In this document: positions 25,161 to 33,151 of the stretch, one piece after another
Layout: every line of letters starts with the position of its first letter
Position numbering within the stretch: position 1 is the stretch's first letter
Notes under the pieces: generated by a model
Database searches by the model: none
What the model saw: the letters and a program-made list of their open reading frames with translations, nothing else
Told to the model about the DNA's origin: nothing
Assembly (NCBI RefSeq): GCF_005233845.1
Contig: NZ_SZQL01000016.1
Span: 1 to 64,000 of the forward strand
DNA: 64,000 nt
From: Ilyomonas limi
GTDB lineage: Bacteria; Bacteroidota; Bacteroidia; Chitinophagales; Chitinophagaceae
Reading direction: 5' to 3'
Program-made: the position numbers and the translations under genes

Positions 25161-26753
25161 ATGGGAAGTAAAAAATTTCAGGTATGGTTGCCATTGCTGT
25201 TTGCCATTGTAATGACAGTGGGGATGGTGATCGGCTACCAGATGCGCGCGAAAACAGCGGTTGCAAATTCTTTTTTCCAAAACAATATCAGCAGCAGTGT
25301 GTTGCCGGAAATCCTCTCGCTTATCAAAAATAAATATGTAGATAAAGTAGGGACGGATAGTTTAAAGGCTGATGCTATTAATGAAATGCTGGCGCATCTC
25401 GATCCGCATAGTGTTTATATTCCGCCTTCGGAACTGCAGAATGTAAACGAAGATTTGCAGGGCAATTTTCAGGGTATTGGAATAGAGTTTCAGATATTTG
25501 ACGATACGGTAAATGTAGTAAATGTAATAGCGGGCGGGCCATCCGACGAGGCAGGCATGGAAATAGGTGATAAAATGCTGGCAGTGTATGACACTATCTC
25601 CATTGCCGGAGTAAATATCAAACCCGATAAAATACGCAATCTGTTGCGTGGTGAGGGCGGTACCGATGTGAATGTTACGGTGCTCCGCAACGGGCAGCAA
25701 AAAAAACTGACCATCGAGCGTGGCACGATACCCGTTCCTTCGGTAGATGTGAGCTATGTAATTGCACCGCAAACCGGCTTTATCCGCATCAATAAATTTG
25801 CAGAAACTACTTACGAAGAATTTTTAGACGCTCTTAAAAAACTGCAGCAACAACACATCCAAAAACTCATATTAGACCTGCGCGGCAATGGTGGTGGTTT
25901 TTTAAACGAGGCAGTGAGTATAGCTGATGAATTTTTGGATGATAACAAATTGATTGTATACACACAAGGTACCAATGTGCCCAAAACCGAGTACCGCTGC
26001 AAGCGCGAAGGTTTATTTGAGAAGGGAGAACTGGTAGTCTTGGTGGATGAAACCTCTGCATCGGCAAGCGAGATATTGGCAGGTGCTTTACAGGATTGGG
26101 ACCGGGCCACCATTATTGGTCGCCGCACCTTTGGCAAAGGCTTGGTGCAGCAGCAATACAACTTAACAGATGGTGGTGCTTTGCGTTTAACAGTGGCGCG
26201 CTATTATACACCTTTAGGCCGCAATATTCAAAAGCCTTACAACAAAGGCAAAGAAGCTTACGAAGAAGAACTGATACAACGCTTTCACAATGGCGAAGTA
26301 GTAATTGGCGATACCACCAAGCCAACCACACAAGCATTTAAAACACCGGGCGGGCATCTGGTGTATGGTGGTGGCGGCATTACGCCGGATATCTTTATAC
26401 CTTTTGATACAACTGCACAACCACAACCGGTAGTAGATTTATTTTACAAGGGAACGCTCAGCAACTTTGTGTATCATTATTACATGGATCATAAAAGCAC
26501 GCTGCAAAGTATTAAAACGCCGCAACAGCTCACCAATCAATATCGTCCTGATAATAATGACTGGCAACAACTGGTCAATTTTGCACAGCACGATCGCATC
26601 AATCTGAGCAATGTTTCGGAAACAGTGAAACAAGATGTATTAAAAAAATTGTCTGCTTATCTTGCCCGGCAGATGTTTAGAACAGAGGGATATTTTGTAG
26701 TAACAAATCCAAAAGACCCGATGGTGGAAAAAGCACTGGCGGTGTTGCAATAG
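25161..26753 (+). CDS. S41 family C-terminal processing peptidase
   Basis: The ATG at 25161 starts MGSKKFQVWLPLLFAIVMTV, a signal anchor of about 25 residues; the longer frame from 25113 is rejected. A PDZ domain follows at about 95-180 (GIGIEFQIFDDTVNV, AGMEIGDKMLAV). The S41 catalytic domain has LDLRGNGGGFLNEAV, the nucleophile serine in DETSASASEILAGAL and the general-base lysine in RRTFGKGLVQQ. The C-terminal 130 residues are a helical extension typical of Bacteroidota CtpA-like proteins. It acts in the periplasm, processing C-termini or degrading misfolded proteins. Its length (530) is normal. Confidence 0.92.
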   Translation: MGSKKFQVWLPLLFAIVMTVGMVIGYQMRAKTAVANSFFQNNISSSVLPEILSLIKNKYVDKVGTDSLKADAINEMLAHLDPHSVYIPPSELQNVNEDLQGNFQGIGIEFQIFDDTVNVVNVIAGGPSDEAGMEIGDKMLAVYDTISIAGVNIKPDKIRNLLRGEGGTDVNVTVLRNGQQKKLTIERGTIPVPSVDVSYVIAPQTGFIRINKFAETTYEEFLDALKKLQQQHIQKLILDLRGNGGGFLNEAVSIADEFLDDNKLIVYTQGTNVPKTEYRCKREGLFEKGELVVLVDETSASASEILAGALQDWDRATIIGRRTFGKGLVQQQYNLTDGGALRLTVARYYTPLGRNIQKPYNKGKEAYEEELIQRFHNGEVVIGDTTKPTTQAFKTPGGHLVYGGGGITPDIFIPFDTTAQPQPVVDLFYKGTLSNFVYHYYMDHKSTLQSIKTPQQLTNQYRPDNNDWQQLVNFAQHDRINLSNVSETVKQDVLKKLSAYLARQMFRTEGYFVVTNPKDPMVEKALAVLQ

Positions 26754-26900
26754 CATTGACAGACCACAGTTGTTCGTTGATAGAAACAGCATTGAACCAC
26801 TAAGAGTTTATAAGACAAATAAGTCTTTTTGAGTAGCTTATTTTCCTCAAGTCTTCGCGGTTCAAAGCAATTAATCTAACCCATAAAATCGTATAAAATA

Positions 26901-27266
26901 ATGGTCAGATATTGCCTTGCCTTAGATCTGAAAGATGATGCAGATTTAATTGCTGAATATGAGCAGCGCCATCAGCACGTCTCGAAAGAAATCATTGATA
27001 GCATCACGAGTGCAGGTATTAATGTGATGGATATTTATCGTACCGGCAACCGCCTGTTCATGATTATAGAAGCGGATGATAGTTTCTCATTCGATAAAAA
27101 AGCGGCGATGGATGCAGCCAACCCCAATGTGCAGGAATGGGAAACACTAACCTGGAAATTTCAGCAGCCGCTACCCTGGGCAAAAGAGAATGAAAAATGG
27201 GTGCTGATGGAAAAAATATTTTCTTTACCCCAACCACACCAGCATGAACCTACACCTGCAAAATAA
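26901..27266 (+). CDS. L-rhamnose mutarotase family protein, probable L-fucose mutarotase
   Basis: A 121-residue protein of the RhaM family. The N-terminal strand MVRYCLALDLKDD, the catalytic-histidine segment AEYEQRHQHVSKEI and the core INVMDIYRTGNRLFMIIE match the dimeric alpha-beta fold. PNVQEWETLTWKFQQ ends the domain, and a proline and histidine-rich tail follows. The family interconverts alpha and beta anomers of L-rhamnose or L-fucose. Since the next two genes encode a fucose-dehydrogenase-like SDR and a FucP-type permease, L-fucose is the likely substrate here. The SDR start codon lies 23 bases inside this gene, so the pair is translationally coupled. Confidence 0.85.
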   Translation: MVRYCLALDLKDDADLIAEYEQRHQHVSKEIIDSITSAGINVMDIYRTGNRLFMIIEADDSFSFDKKAAMDAANPNVQEWETLTWKFQQPLPWAKENEKWVLMEKIFSLPQPHQHEPTPAK

Positions 27267-28026
27267 AGTATTTGTGGTAACGGGTGGCGCCAGCGGTATT
27301 GGTGCAGCCATTTGCAAACTGATAGCTGCAGAAGAAGGCATTGCGGTGATTGCAGATAGGAATACTACGCAAAATGAAACATTGCTGCAGCAACTACAAC
27401 AAGCCGGGAGACAGGCAATGGCCGTGCAGGCTGAACTCACCAATGAAAGGGATTGCAAAGCGGTGATTGATGCAGTGATTGCTGCTTACGGCCGTATAGA
27501 CGGGCTGGTAAATAATGCCGGCGTGAATGATGGCGTAAGTTTGGAAAATGGCACTGTAGAAAGTTTTAACCGCTCGCTGGATGTAAGCTTAGTGCATTAT
27601 TTTGCTATGGCGCACTATGCTTTGCCCCACTTGAAAAAAACAAACGGATGTATTGTAAATATTGGTTCTAAAGTATCTGTAACCGGGCAAGGCAATACTT
27701 CGGGCTATGCGGCGAGCAAAGGCGCTATTAATGCACTGGCGAGAGAATGGGCTGCCGAGTTGTTGCCATATGGCTTGCGGGTGAATACCGTAATACCAGC
27801 AGAAGTAAGCACACCGCAATACGAAACCTGGATACAAAAGCAGCCCAGCCCCGAAGAAAAGCTGCAACAAATTGTATCGCGCATTCCACTGGGCAAACGT
27901 TTTACCACCCCCGAAGAAATTGCGAATACTGTTGTATTTTTATTGAGTGATGTATCGTCGCACACTACCGGGCAAGTTATTTTTGTAGATGGCGGCTATA
28001 CACACCTCGATAGGTCGCTGACATAA
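27244..28026 (+). CDS. SDR family oxidoreductase, probable L-fucose dehydrogenase
   Basis: A 260-residue short-chain dehydrogenase. The cofactor loop is TGGASGIGAAI (13-23), with Asp38 in VIADRN at the end of strand 2 favouring NAD. Next come NNAG in GLVNNAGVNDG, the catalytic Ser in NIGSKVS and Tyr/Lys in YAASKGA. The ending TGQVIFVDGGYTHLDR is typical of the branch oxidising free sugars such as L-fucose. The non-phosphorylating fucose route (mutarotase, dehydrogenase, lactonase, dehydratase) would start here, but lactonase and dehydratase genes are absent from the window. An alternative is a keto-deoxy-fuconate dehydrogenase. It overlaps the mutarotase gene by 23 bases. Confidence 0.82.
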   Translation: MNLHLQNKVFVVTGGASGIGAAICKLIAAEEGIAVIADRNTTQNETLLQQLQQAGRQAMAVQAELTNERDCKAVIDAVIAAYGRIDGLVNNAGVNDGVSLENGTVESFNRSLDVSLVHYFAMAHYALPHLKKTNGCIVNIGSKVSVTGQGNTSGYAASKGAINALAREWAAELLPYGLRVNTVIPAEVSTPQYETWIQKQPSPEEKLQQIVSRIPLGKRFTTPEEIANTVVFLLSDVSSHTTGQVIFVDGGYTHLDRSLT

Positions 28027-28029
28027 AAG

Positions 28030-28145
28030 TTGTGAGTGGTCGGTTGTGAGTTTGGGAAAAATAAAAAGGTGAACATAAAAGTGTTTTATAAAACAACACT
28101 GTTTTCACCCCTCACCACTAAATACACACAACCAGCCACTCACCA
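28030..28145. repeat. Long imperfect inverted repeat between the SDR and fucP genes
   Basis: Left arm ttgtgagtggtcggttgtga (from 28030) is mirrored by acacacaaccagccactcacc (28124-28144). Inside, ggtgaa at 28068-28073 pairs with ttcacc at 28104-28109, and gtgtt at 28081-28085 with aacac at 28095-28099. The folded transcript would form one extended hairpin in the 156-bp gap, which could reduce read-through into, or protect, the fucP message. Confidence 0.5.
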
Positions 28146-28182
28146 TTCACCACTATTGTTGCTTACCATATAAATCAGATTC

Positions 28183-29442
28183 ATGGCATTAGCTACTACT
28201 TCGCAATCAACGATTGCTGCTTCTGAACAAGGTACTAAAAGCTATTTGTTTCCTTTTATTTTAGTTACCTGCTTATTCTTTTTGTGGGGATTTTCTTATG
28301 GGCTGCTCGATGTGCTTAACAAGCATTTCCAGGATACTATGAACGTATCTAAAGCCCGCTCTACTTTGCTGCAGGCTGCTTACTTCGGTGCCTATTTTTT
28401 AGTGGCTTTGCCCGCCGGTTTGTTTATGAATAAATTTGGCTACAAGCGTGGCATCATTGTAGGCTTATCGCTTTTTGCAACAGGCGCATTTTTGTTTTAT
28501 CTTTTTGCTGCTTCCGATATTGCAAACGATTCCAAATTCAACTTCTTCCTGGGTGCATTTTTAATATTGGCATCCGGACTTACTTTTTTAGAAACGGCTG
28601 CCAACCCCTACTCTACTGTTTTGGGTAAGCCGGAATTATCTGAATTCCGATTGAACTTATCGCAAAGCTTTAATGGTGTGGGCGCTTTCTTAGGTCCGCT
28701 GGTAGGTGGCTATCTGTTTTTTAGTGAAGGTGAAGGATCTACAGGCAGTTCGCAATTAGGTAGCGTACAAATTGTATATGTGGTGATTGGCATTGTGGTA
28801 TCGTTGTTTGCTATCTTGTTTTGGCGCACCCACTTACCCGAAATAAAGGAAAGCACTATTGTTTCCAGTATTGACCAGGACATTAAACCATTGGCAGCAC
28901 ACAGGCACTTTATCTGGTCGGTAGCTGCACAGTTTTTTTACGTTGGTGCACAGGTAGGTATCGCAGCCTTATTTATTAATTATTGCATTGAAGCAGACCG
29001 CACTATTAATGCCCAGACAGCATCTAAGCTATTAGGTACCAGCTTACTACTGTTTACCATCGGACGTTTTACCGGCTCGGCATTGATGAAGAAATTCGCA
29101 CCTAATAAATTGCTAACGGTTTATGCACTCATCAATATTGTTTTGTGTGTTGTAGTTGTGTATTTAAAAGGTATTTTTTCTGTGTATGCATTAATGGCTA
29201 TTTTCTTTTTTGAGTCCATTATGTTTCCTACCATTTTTGCTTTGGGAGTAAAGGACTTAGGGCATCATACTAAAAAAGGTTCTTCTTTTCTGGTCATGTC
29301 TATAGCCGGTGGAGCGATTATGCCGTATGTGATGGGCTTTATTGCCGATAAAACAGCTTATACTCCTAATGCTTACCTGATTCCGCTGTTTTGCTTTGCG
29401 CTTGTTGCGTGGTATGGATGGAAAGGGTATAAAGTGAAATAA
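28183..29442 (+). CDS. fucP: L-fucose:H+ symporter-type permease (MFS)
   Basis: A 419-residue major-facilitator protein with 12 membrane segments. FucP-family features are visible: the first helix has LFFLWGFSYGLLDVLNKHFQ, with the polar and acidic residues that in E. coli FucP couple protons. AAYFGAYFLVALPAGLFMNKFGYKRGI forms helix 2 and the A-loop (read as separate segments). GLTFLETAANPYS is the family signature in helix 4. The C-half has IGRFTGSALMKKF. It imports L-fucose or a related sugar with protons. It follows the mutarotase and dehydrogenase genes with a structured 156-bp gap. No downstream gene continues the operon. Confidence 0.88.
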   Translation: MALATTSQSTIAASEQGTKSYLFPFILVTCLFFLWGFSYGLLDVLNKHFQDTMNVSKARSTLLQAAYFGAYFLVALPAGLFMNKFGYKRGIIVGLSLFATGAFLFYLFAASDIANDSKFNFFLGAFLILASGLTFLETAANPYSTVLGKPELSEFRLNLSQSFNGVGAFLGPLVGGYLFFSEGEGSTGSSQLGSVQIVYVVIGIVVSLFAILFWRTHLPEIKESTIVSSIDQDIKPLAAHRHFIWSVAAQFFYVGAQVGIAALFINYCIEADRTINAQTASKLLGTSLLLFTIGRFTGSALMKKFAPNKLLTVYALINIVLCVVVVYLKGIFSVYALMAIFFFESIMFPTIFALGVKDLGHHTKKGSSFLVMSIAGGAIMPYVMGFIADKTAYTPNAYLIPLFCFALVAWYGWKGYKVK

Positions 29443-29479
29443 TTATTTCTTTTTTACCGCAGAGAACAGAAGTAAATAG

Positions 29480-29790
29480 CGTTTGGGTAATGGAACTGAG
29501 TTTATATCCAAAAGATTTCGGCAAACGGGCATATGATAAAGGGGTAACTTTGGACTATTCAAGACCAAATAAATCTACAGATAACCTGTTTGTAGAATCA
29601 TTCAATGGTTTATTCCGGGACGAGTGTCGGAACATCAAATGATTCTTATCACTGGAAGATGCCTATGAAAAGATCAATGCCTGGATAGCAGAGTATAAGA
29701 ACTTCAGACCCATACTTCTTTAGTGGGCTTAATACCGGCACAGGTAGTGGAAAGATGCCAGGCATTAGAAACAGAAAAGAAAACCTGAGC
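29480..29790 (+). pseudogene. IS3-family transposase OrfB remnant
   Basis: The plus strand reads the integrase-core C-terminus of an IS3-family OrfB: KGVTLDYSRPNKSTDN, then LFVESFNGLFRDECRNIK, a TGA at the conserved Trp position, FLSLEDAYEKINAWIAEYKN and FRP. After a frameshift it continues TSLVGLIPAQVVERCQALE. The catalytic Glu in VESFNG is retained, but the N-terminal two thirds and OrfA are missing, and no terminal inverted repeats could be identified. It is an old insertion that ended at or near the fucose operon. Confidence 0.8.
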
Positions 29791-30050
29791 CCTTGCCGGG
29801 CTTCTGCTCATTGAAGCATTTTTTGCAGCTATAGAATAAACATCAGCAGCATCAGAAAAAACGATATTTCAAAGAGCAGATTTAAGCGCTGTAATAAGCC
29901 CGGAATCTCTACTTTTTGCATGCCCGAAATTAGGGAGGAAGCCAATCCTACAACACATACAATACCTCCACATTATCAGGTATTTCAAAAAGATGCAAAT
30001 ATTTAAGCCGTTAATCAAAAAAGAGTTGGATTATTTCATATTTATTTATT

Positions 30051-30069
30051 TACTTTGTAATTCAAAGTA
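30051..30069. promoter_or_regulatory. Palindromic operator of the winged-helix regulator, copy 1
   Basis: Perfect inverted repeat TACTTTG-TAATT-CAAAGTA, 7 bp before the ATG of the 208-residue membrane protein gene. The same site, extended by CTTTTAA on its right, recurs at 31103. The half-site TACTTTG resembles the -7 promoter element of the phylum, so a bound repressor would block the promoter. Confidence 0.7.
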
Positions 30070-30076
30070 CTTTTAA

Positions 30077-30703
30077 ATGAAAGTAGAACAAGATTATATC
30101 CGGGATATAGCGGAAATGCGCTCCCTCATGGAACGTTCTTCTAAATTTCTGTCGCTCTCCGGTTTGGCTGGTATTATGGCAGGTGTTTATGCCTTGGCTG
30201 GCGCCTATATTGCTTATAGGTTTTTTAATTTTAATCCCGATAAAATCGTTTACAGTATCGTGAAACCAGAAAGCTTATACGCTGATTTATTCAAGGTTGT
30301 TTTATTAGCCATTATAATATTGATATTAGCTATAGGTACGGCTATTTTTCTTTCCTTTAAAAAGGCTCATAAAAGGGGTGAAAAACTTTGGAATCCTACT
30401 GCCAGGCGGCTGCTCATCCATATGGCAATTCCACTTATCGCAGGCGGTCTGCTGATCCTTATTTTGACCTCTAAAGGATTGATTGGCCTTATTGCTCCAT
30501 TTACGTTATTATTTTATGGGCTGGCGTTATACAATGCCGGTAAATTCACTTATGAAGAAGTGAAAAGCTTAGGACTTATTGAGATAGGATTAGGATTGAT
30601 CAGCTCCTACTTTGTTGAGTATGGATTATTGTTTTGGACTGTAGGTTTTGGGGTGGTCCATATTATATATGGTATTTATATGCATTACAGGTACGAAAGA
30701 TGA
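30077..30703 (+). CDS. Hypothetical multi-pass membrane protein linked to a winged-helix regulator
   Basis: A 208-residue protein. A short charged N-terminal segment (VEQDYIRDIAEMRSLMERS) precedes about six membrane helices; clear ones are LAGIMAGVYALAGAYIAY, VVLLAIIILILAIGTAIF, AIPLIAGGLLILILTS and FTLLFYGLALYNA. Similar proteins are repeatedly encoded directly before winged-helix regulators in Bacteroidota; their role is unknown. The gene overlaps the regulator by four bases (ATGA), so the two are translationally coupled, and the palindromic operator lies just before it. Confidence 0.75.
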   Translation: MKVEQDYIRDIAEMRSLMERSSKFLSLSGLAGIMAGVYALAGAYIAYRFFNFNPDKIVYSIVKPESLYADLFKVVLLAIIILILAIGTAIFLSFKKAHKRGEKLWNPTARRLLIHMAIPLIAGGLLILILTSKGLIGLIAPFTLLFYGLALYNAGKFTYEEVKSLGLIEIGLGLISSYFVEYGLLFWTVGFGVVHIIYGIYMHYRYER

Positions 30704-30999
30704 AAATAGTAACCGATCATTTACATAAAGCATTCGAAAGCAGGATCAGGCTGGGAATTATGTCGGTGCTGGCAGTTAATGATATGCTTGATTTTAATAC
30801 ATTGAAGGACTATCTGGATGTGACCGATGGCAACTTGGCCAGCCACCTTAAAGCATTAGAAAAGGAAGCCTTTATTGATGTAAAAAAGTCGTTTATTGGA
30901 AGAAAACCAAATACGAAATATTTTATGACGGAATTGGGCAAAAAAGCGTTTACTGATCACCTGAAAGCATTGGAAAAATTAATAAAATCGCAGCAATAG
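30700..30999 (+). CDS. Winged-helix transcriptional regulator (PF13601-type, MarR/ArsR-like)
   Basis: A 99-residue one-domain DNA-binding protein. The ATG at 30700 overlaps the upstream stop (ATGA). The fold is HLHKAFESRIRLGIMSVLAV, then DMLDFNTLKDYLDV, the recognition helix DGNLASHLKALEKEAFIDV, and the beta wing KSFIGRKPNTKYFMTELGKK. This matches the small winged-helix proteins that in Bacteroidota accompany membrane proteins and DUF4153. It probably binds as a dimer to the two TACTTTG-N5-CAAAGT sites at 30051 and 31103, controlling its own operon and the next one. Confidence 0.85.
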   Translation: MKIVTDHLHKAFESRIRLGIMSVLAVNDMLDFNTLKDYLDVTDGNLASHLKALEKEAFIDVKKSFIGRKPNTKYFMTELGKKAFTDHLKALEKLIKSQQ

Positions 31000-31102
31000 C
31001 TATGCATACAAAAACAGTACAACAGAACAATAAACAGGATAATGAGTATTTGCAGCTTTTAGTTTAAGAGAAAGAGCAGGACTAAAAATTTTTTGCCTTT
31101 TT

Positions 31103-31119
31103 ACTTTGAAAAACAAAGT
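31103..31119. promoter_or_regulatory. Palindromic operator of the winged-helix regulator, copy 2
   Basis: ACTTTG-AAAAA-CAAAGT at 31103-31119, preceded by T as in copy 1 and followed by tCTTTTAA, matching copy 1 over TACTTTG-N5-CAAAGT-N-CTTTTAA. It lies 50 bp before the ATG of the 111-residue membrane protein gene and after the regulator gene. Confidence 0.7.
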
Positions 31120-31168
31120 TCTTTTAAGAAAAAACAACAAAACAATTTATAACCTTAAAACAAACAAA

Positions 31169-31504
31169 ATGACACAGAAAAACAATGCAGCAGAACAGCC
31201 CGAACAGATTTCAATGGGTAAACCAATGTTGATAGGCGCAGTGATTGGTTTAATCCTTATTTCACTATTTGTATTTGGAGTTGATGAGCCTAAACCAGAA
31301 TGGGGAAAGCTATGGATGCTTAAACCGCTGATCATCGTTCCGTTTGCAGGTGCAACGGGAGGGCTGTTTTTTTACTTCATGAACTATCTGAGTTCAAAAG
31401 GCAGTTTTAATAAAACACTGGCTATTATACTAAGCCTGGTAGTATTCATTATCGGACTGTGGCTTGGATTTGTTTTAGGATTAAATGGCACGTTGTGGAA
31501 TTAA
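31169..31504 (+). CDS. Hypothetical three-helix membrane protein
   Basis: The ATG at 31169 starts MTQKNNAAEQPEQISMGKPM; the longer frame from 31106 would overlap the operator and is rejected. The 111-residue protein has three hydrophobic helices (about 17-36, 50-70, 80-103) and the conserved-looking linker VDEPKPEWGKLWMLKPL. I do not recognise a named family. It follows operator copy 2 and precedes the DUF4153 gene by 57 bp, so both are likely targets of the winged-helix regulator. Confidence 0.7.
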   Translation: MTQKNNAAEQPEQISMGKPMLIGAVIGLILISLFVFGVDEPKPEWGKLWMLKPLIIVPFAGATGGLFFYFMNYLSSKGSFNKTLAIILSLVVFIIGLWLGFVLGLNGTLWN

Positions 31505-31561
31505 AAAACCTTAGCTGATCAGAAGTAAAAACTTGACCAAACCGCTTTAAAATAAAAACAA

Positions 31562-32806
31562 ATGAAAGACGAAATACTCACCCATCTAAACGACCCCAGG
31601 CAACTTGAAAAGATGTACCGGACGAACAAGATGGTTTTTAAAAGGGAGTTCAGTACACTCTATCCGGAGCTAAAAGGCAACACACTCGCTGATTGCTGGA
31701 ATGAAAGACTGAATTACGAAAGTGAGGAAATTAACCGGGGCACAGGCAGGGAATTATTATTTGTGATTATTGCTTCGCTCCTGGCGGGTGCAATTGCAAA
31801 GCTGCCGGCAATTCTACATATAAACGAAGCGTTTTTCTATCCCAGAAATATTGGTTTTATCATTTTTCCGGCGCTATCGGCTTACTTTGCCTGGAAAAAT
31901 AAATTACCAGCCGCCAAAATTGCTTTTATAGTTGGTACAATACTCATTGGTTTAATTTTTATCAACTCCCTTCCTGATGTTCAGCAGAGCGACACCTTGC
32001 TTTTATCGTGCATTCATTTACTCTTATTTCTATGGTGTGTATTAGGTTTTACTTTTGTTGGTGAAACCAAAAATGATGTTGAAAAACGCCTTAGCTTTTT
32101 AAAATACAACGGCGACCTGATAGTTATGACCACGCTCATCCTGATAGCAGGCGCAATTATGACCGGTATAACCATTGGTCTTTTCTCATTGATAGGCTTT
32201 AACATTGAGCAATTTTATTTTGAGAATGTTGTTGTTTTTGGGCTTCCTGCTGCGCCTGTTTTAGGCACCTATCTTACGCAGACCAACCCGCAACTGGTAG
32301 GTAAAGTTTCGCCGGTAATTGCTAAAATATTCAGTCCGCTGGTATTGGTGATGCTGGTAATTTACCTCGTAGCAATGGTATATTCGGGTAAAGACCCTTA
32401 CAACGACCGCGAGTTTTTACTAATTTTTAATGCACTATTAGTTGGGGTGATGGCTATCATTTTCTTCTCTGTTGCCGAAACAGCTACAACAACTAAAAGC
32501 CGGCCGGAAATCTGGGTGCTTTTTTTGCTATCTGTTGTAACTATCATTGTTAGTGGCATCGCGTTGTCTGCCATTTTATTCCGGATTTCAGCATGGGGAA
32601 TTACGCCAAACAGGGCTGCAGTTTTGGGAGGCAATGTGTTGATTCTGGTAAATCTTTTATTAGTAACTGTGCAACTTTTTGGGGTTCTTACAAAGAAGGC
32701 TGATATAACCAGGGTTGGAAAAGTCATTTCCTCCTACCTGCCCTTTTACTGCATTTGGGTTACGATTGTCACCTTTCTATTTCCGTTTTTGTTTGGGTTT
32801 AAATAA
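31562..32806 (+). CDS. DUF4153 domain membrane protein
   Basis: A 414-residue protein. The soluble N-terminal 60 residues (HLNDPRQLEKMYRTNKMVFK, ADCWNERLNYESEE) are followed by about ten membrane helices with short loops, the architecture of the DUF4153 family. No catalytic motif is visible. The family is often found next to small winged-helix regulators in Bacteroidota, as here, and its function is unknown. It is the last gene of the unit controlled by operator copy 2. Confidence 0.82.
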   Translation: MKDEILTHLNDPRQLEKMYRTNKMVFKREFSTLYPELKGNTLADCWNERLNYESEEINRGTGRELLFVIIASLLAGAIAKLPAILHINEAFFYPRNIGFIIFPALSAYFAWKNKLPAAKIAFIVGTILIGLIFINSLPDVQQSDTLLLSCIHLLLFLWCVLGFTFVGETKNDVEKRLSFLKYNGDLIVMTTLILIAGAIMTGITIGLFSLIGFNIEQFYFENVVVFGLPAAPVLGTYLTQTNPQLVGKVSPVIAKIFSPLVLVMLVIYLVAMVYSGKDPYNDREFLLIFNALLVGVMAIIFFSVAETATTTKSRPEIWVLFLLSVVTIIVSGIALSAILFRISAWGITPNRAAVLGGNVLILVNLLLVTVQLFGVLTKKADITRVGKVISSYLPFYCIWVTIVTFLFPFLFGFK

Positions 32807-33151
32807 AGCAGCAGGTCAACAGCAATGTCGGTTGCTATGTTGCCTACGCCGCATGGGTGCTTTATGGATGAATCAACTTGCAAAAGCGATAAATTAACAT
32901 AACGCATAGTCCTGCTTCTTTTATTTGCTTTTTGTAAAAAGCTGTTTTTTACAACGGAAATTACTAACATTCAGCTTAATGAATTAGCCTGCGGCAGGTC
33001 TGTGGTTCAAACCATCATTTTTAAATATTCTCTAAAAACTTCAACCGACAGACAATCTTCTGATATTGTAGCAAAATGTATTAATTATAGGGTATTTCAT
33101 TATTAGAGTTGCTGTTGAAAATGGATTAGCATTGCGATGGTTGCCCAATGC
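32807..33151. other. Convergent intergenic region
   Basis: A 345-bp gap between DUF4153 (plus) and the Bcr/CflA exporter (minus). No clear terminator, repeat or gene was found. Confidence 0.35.
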
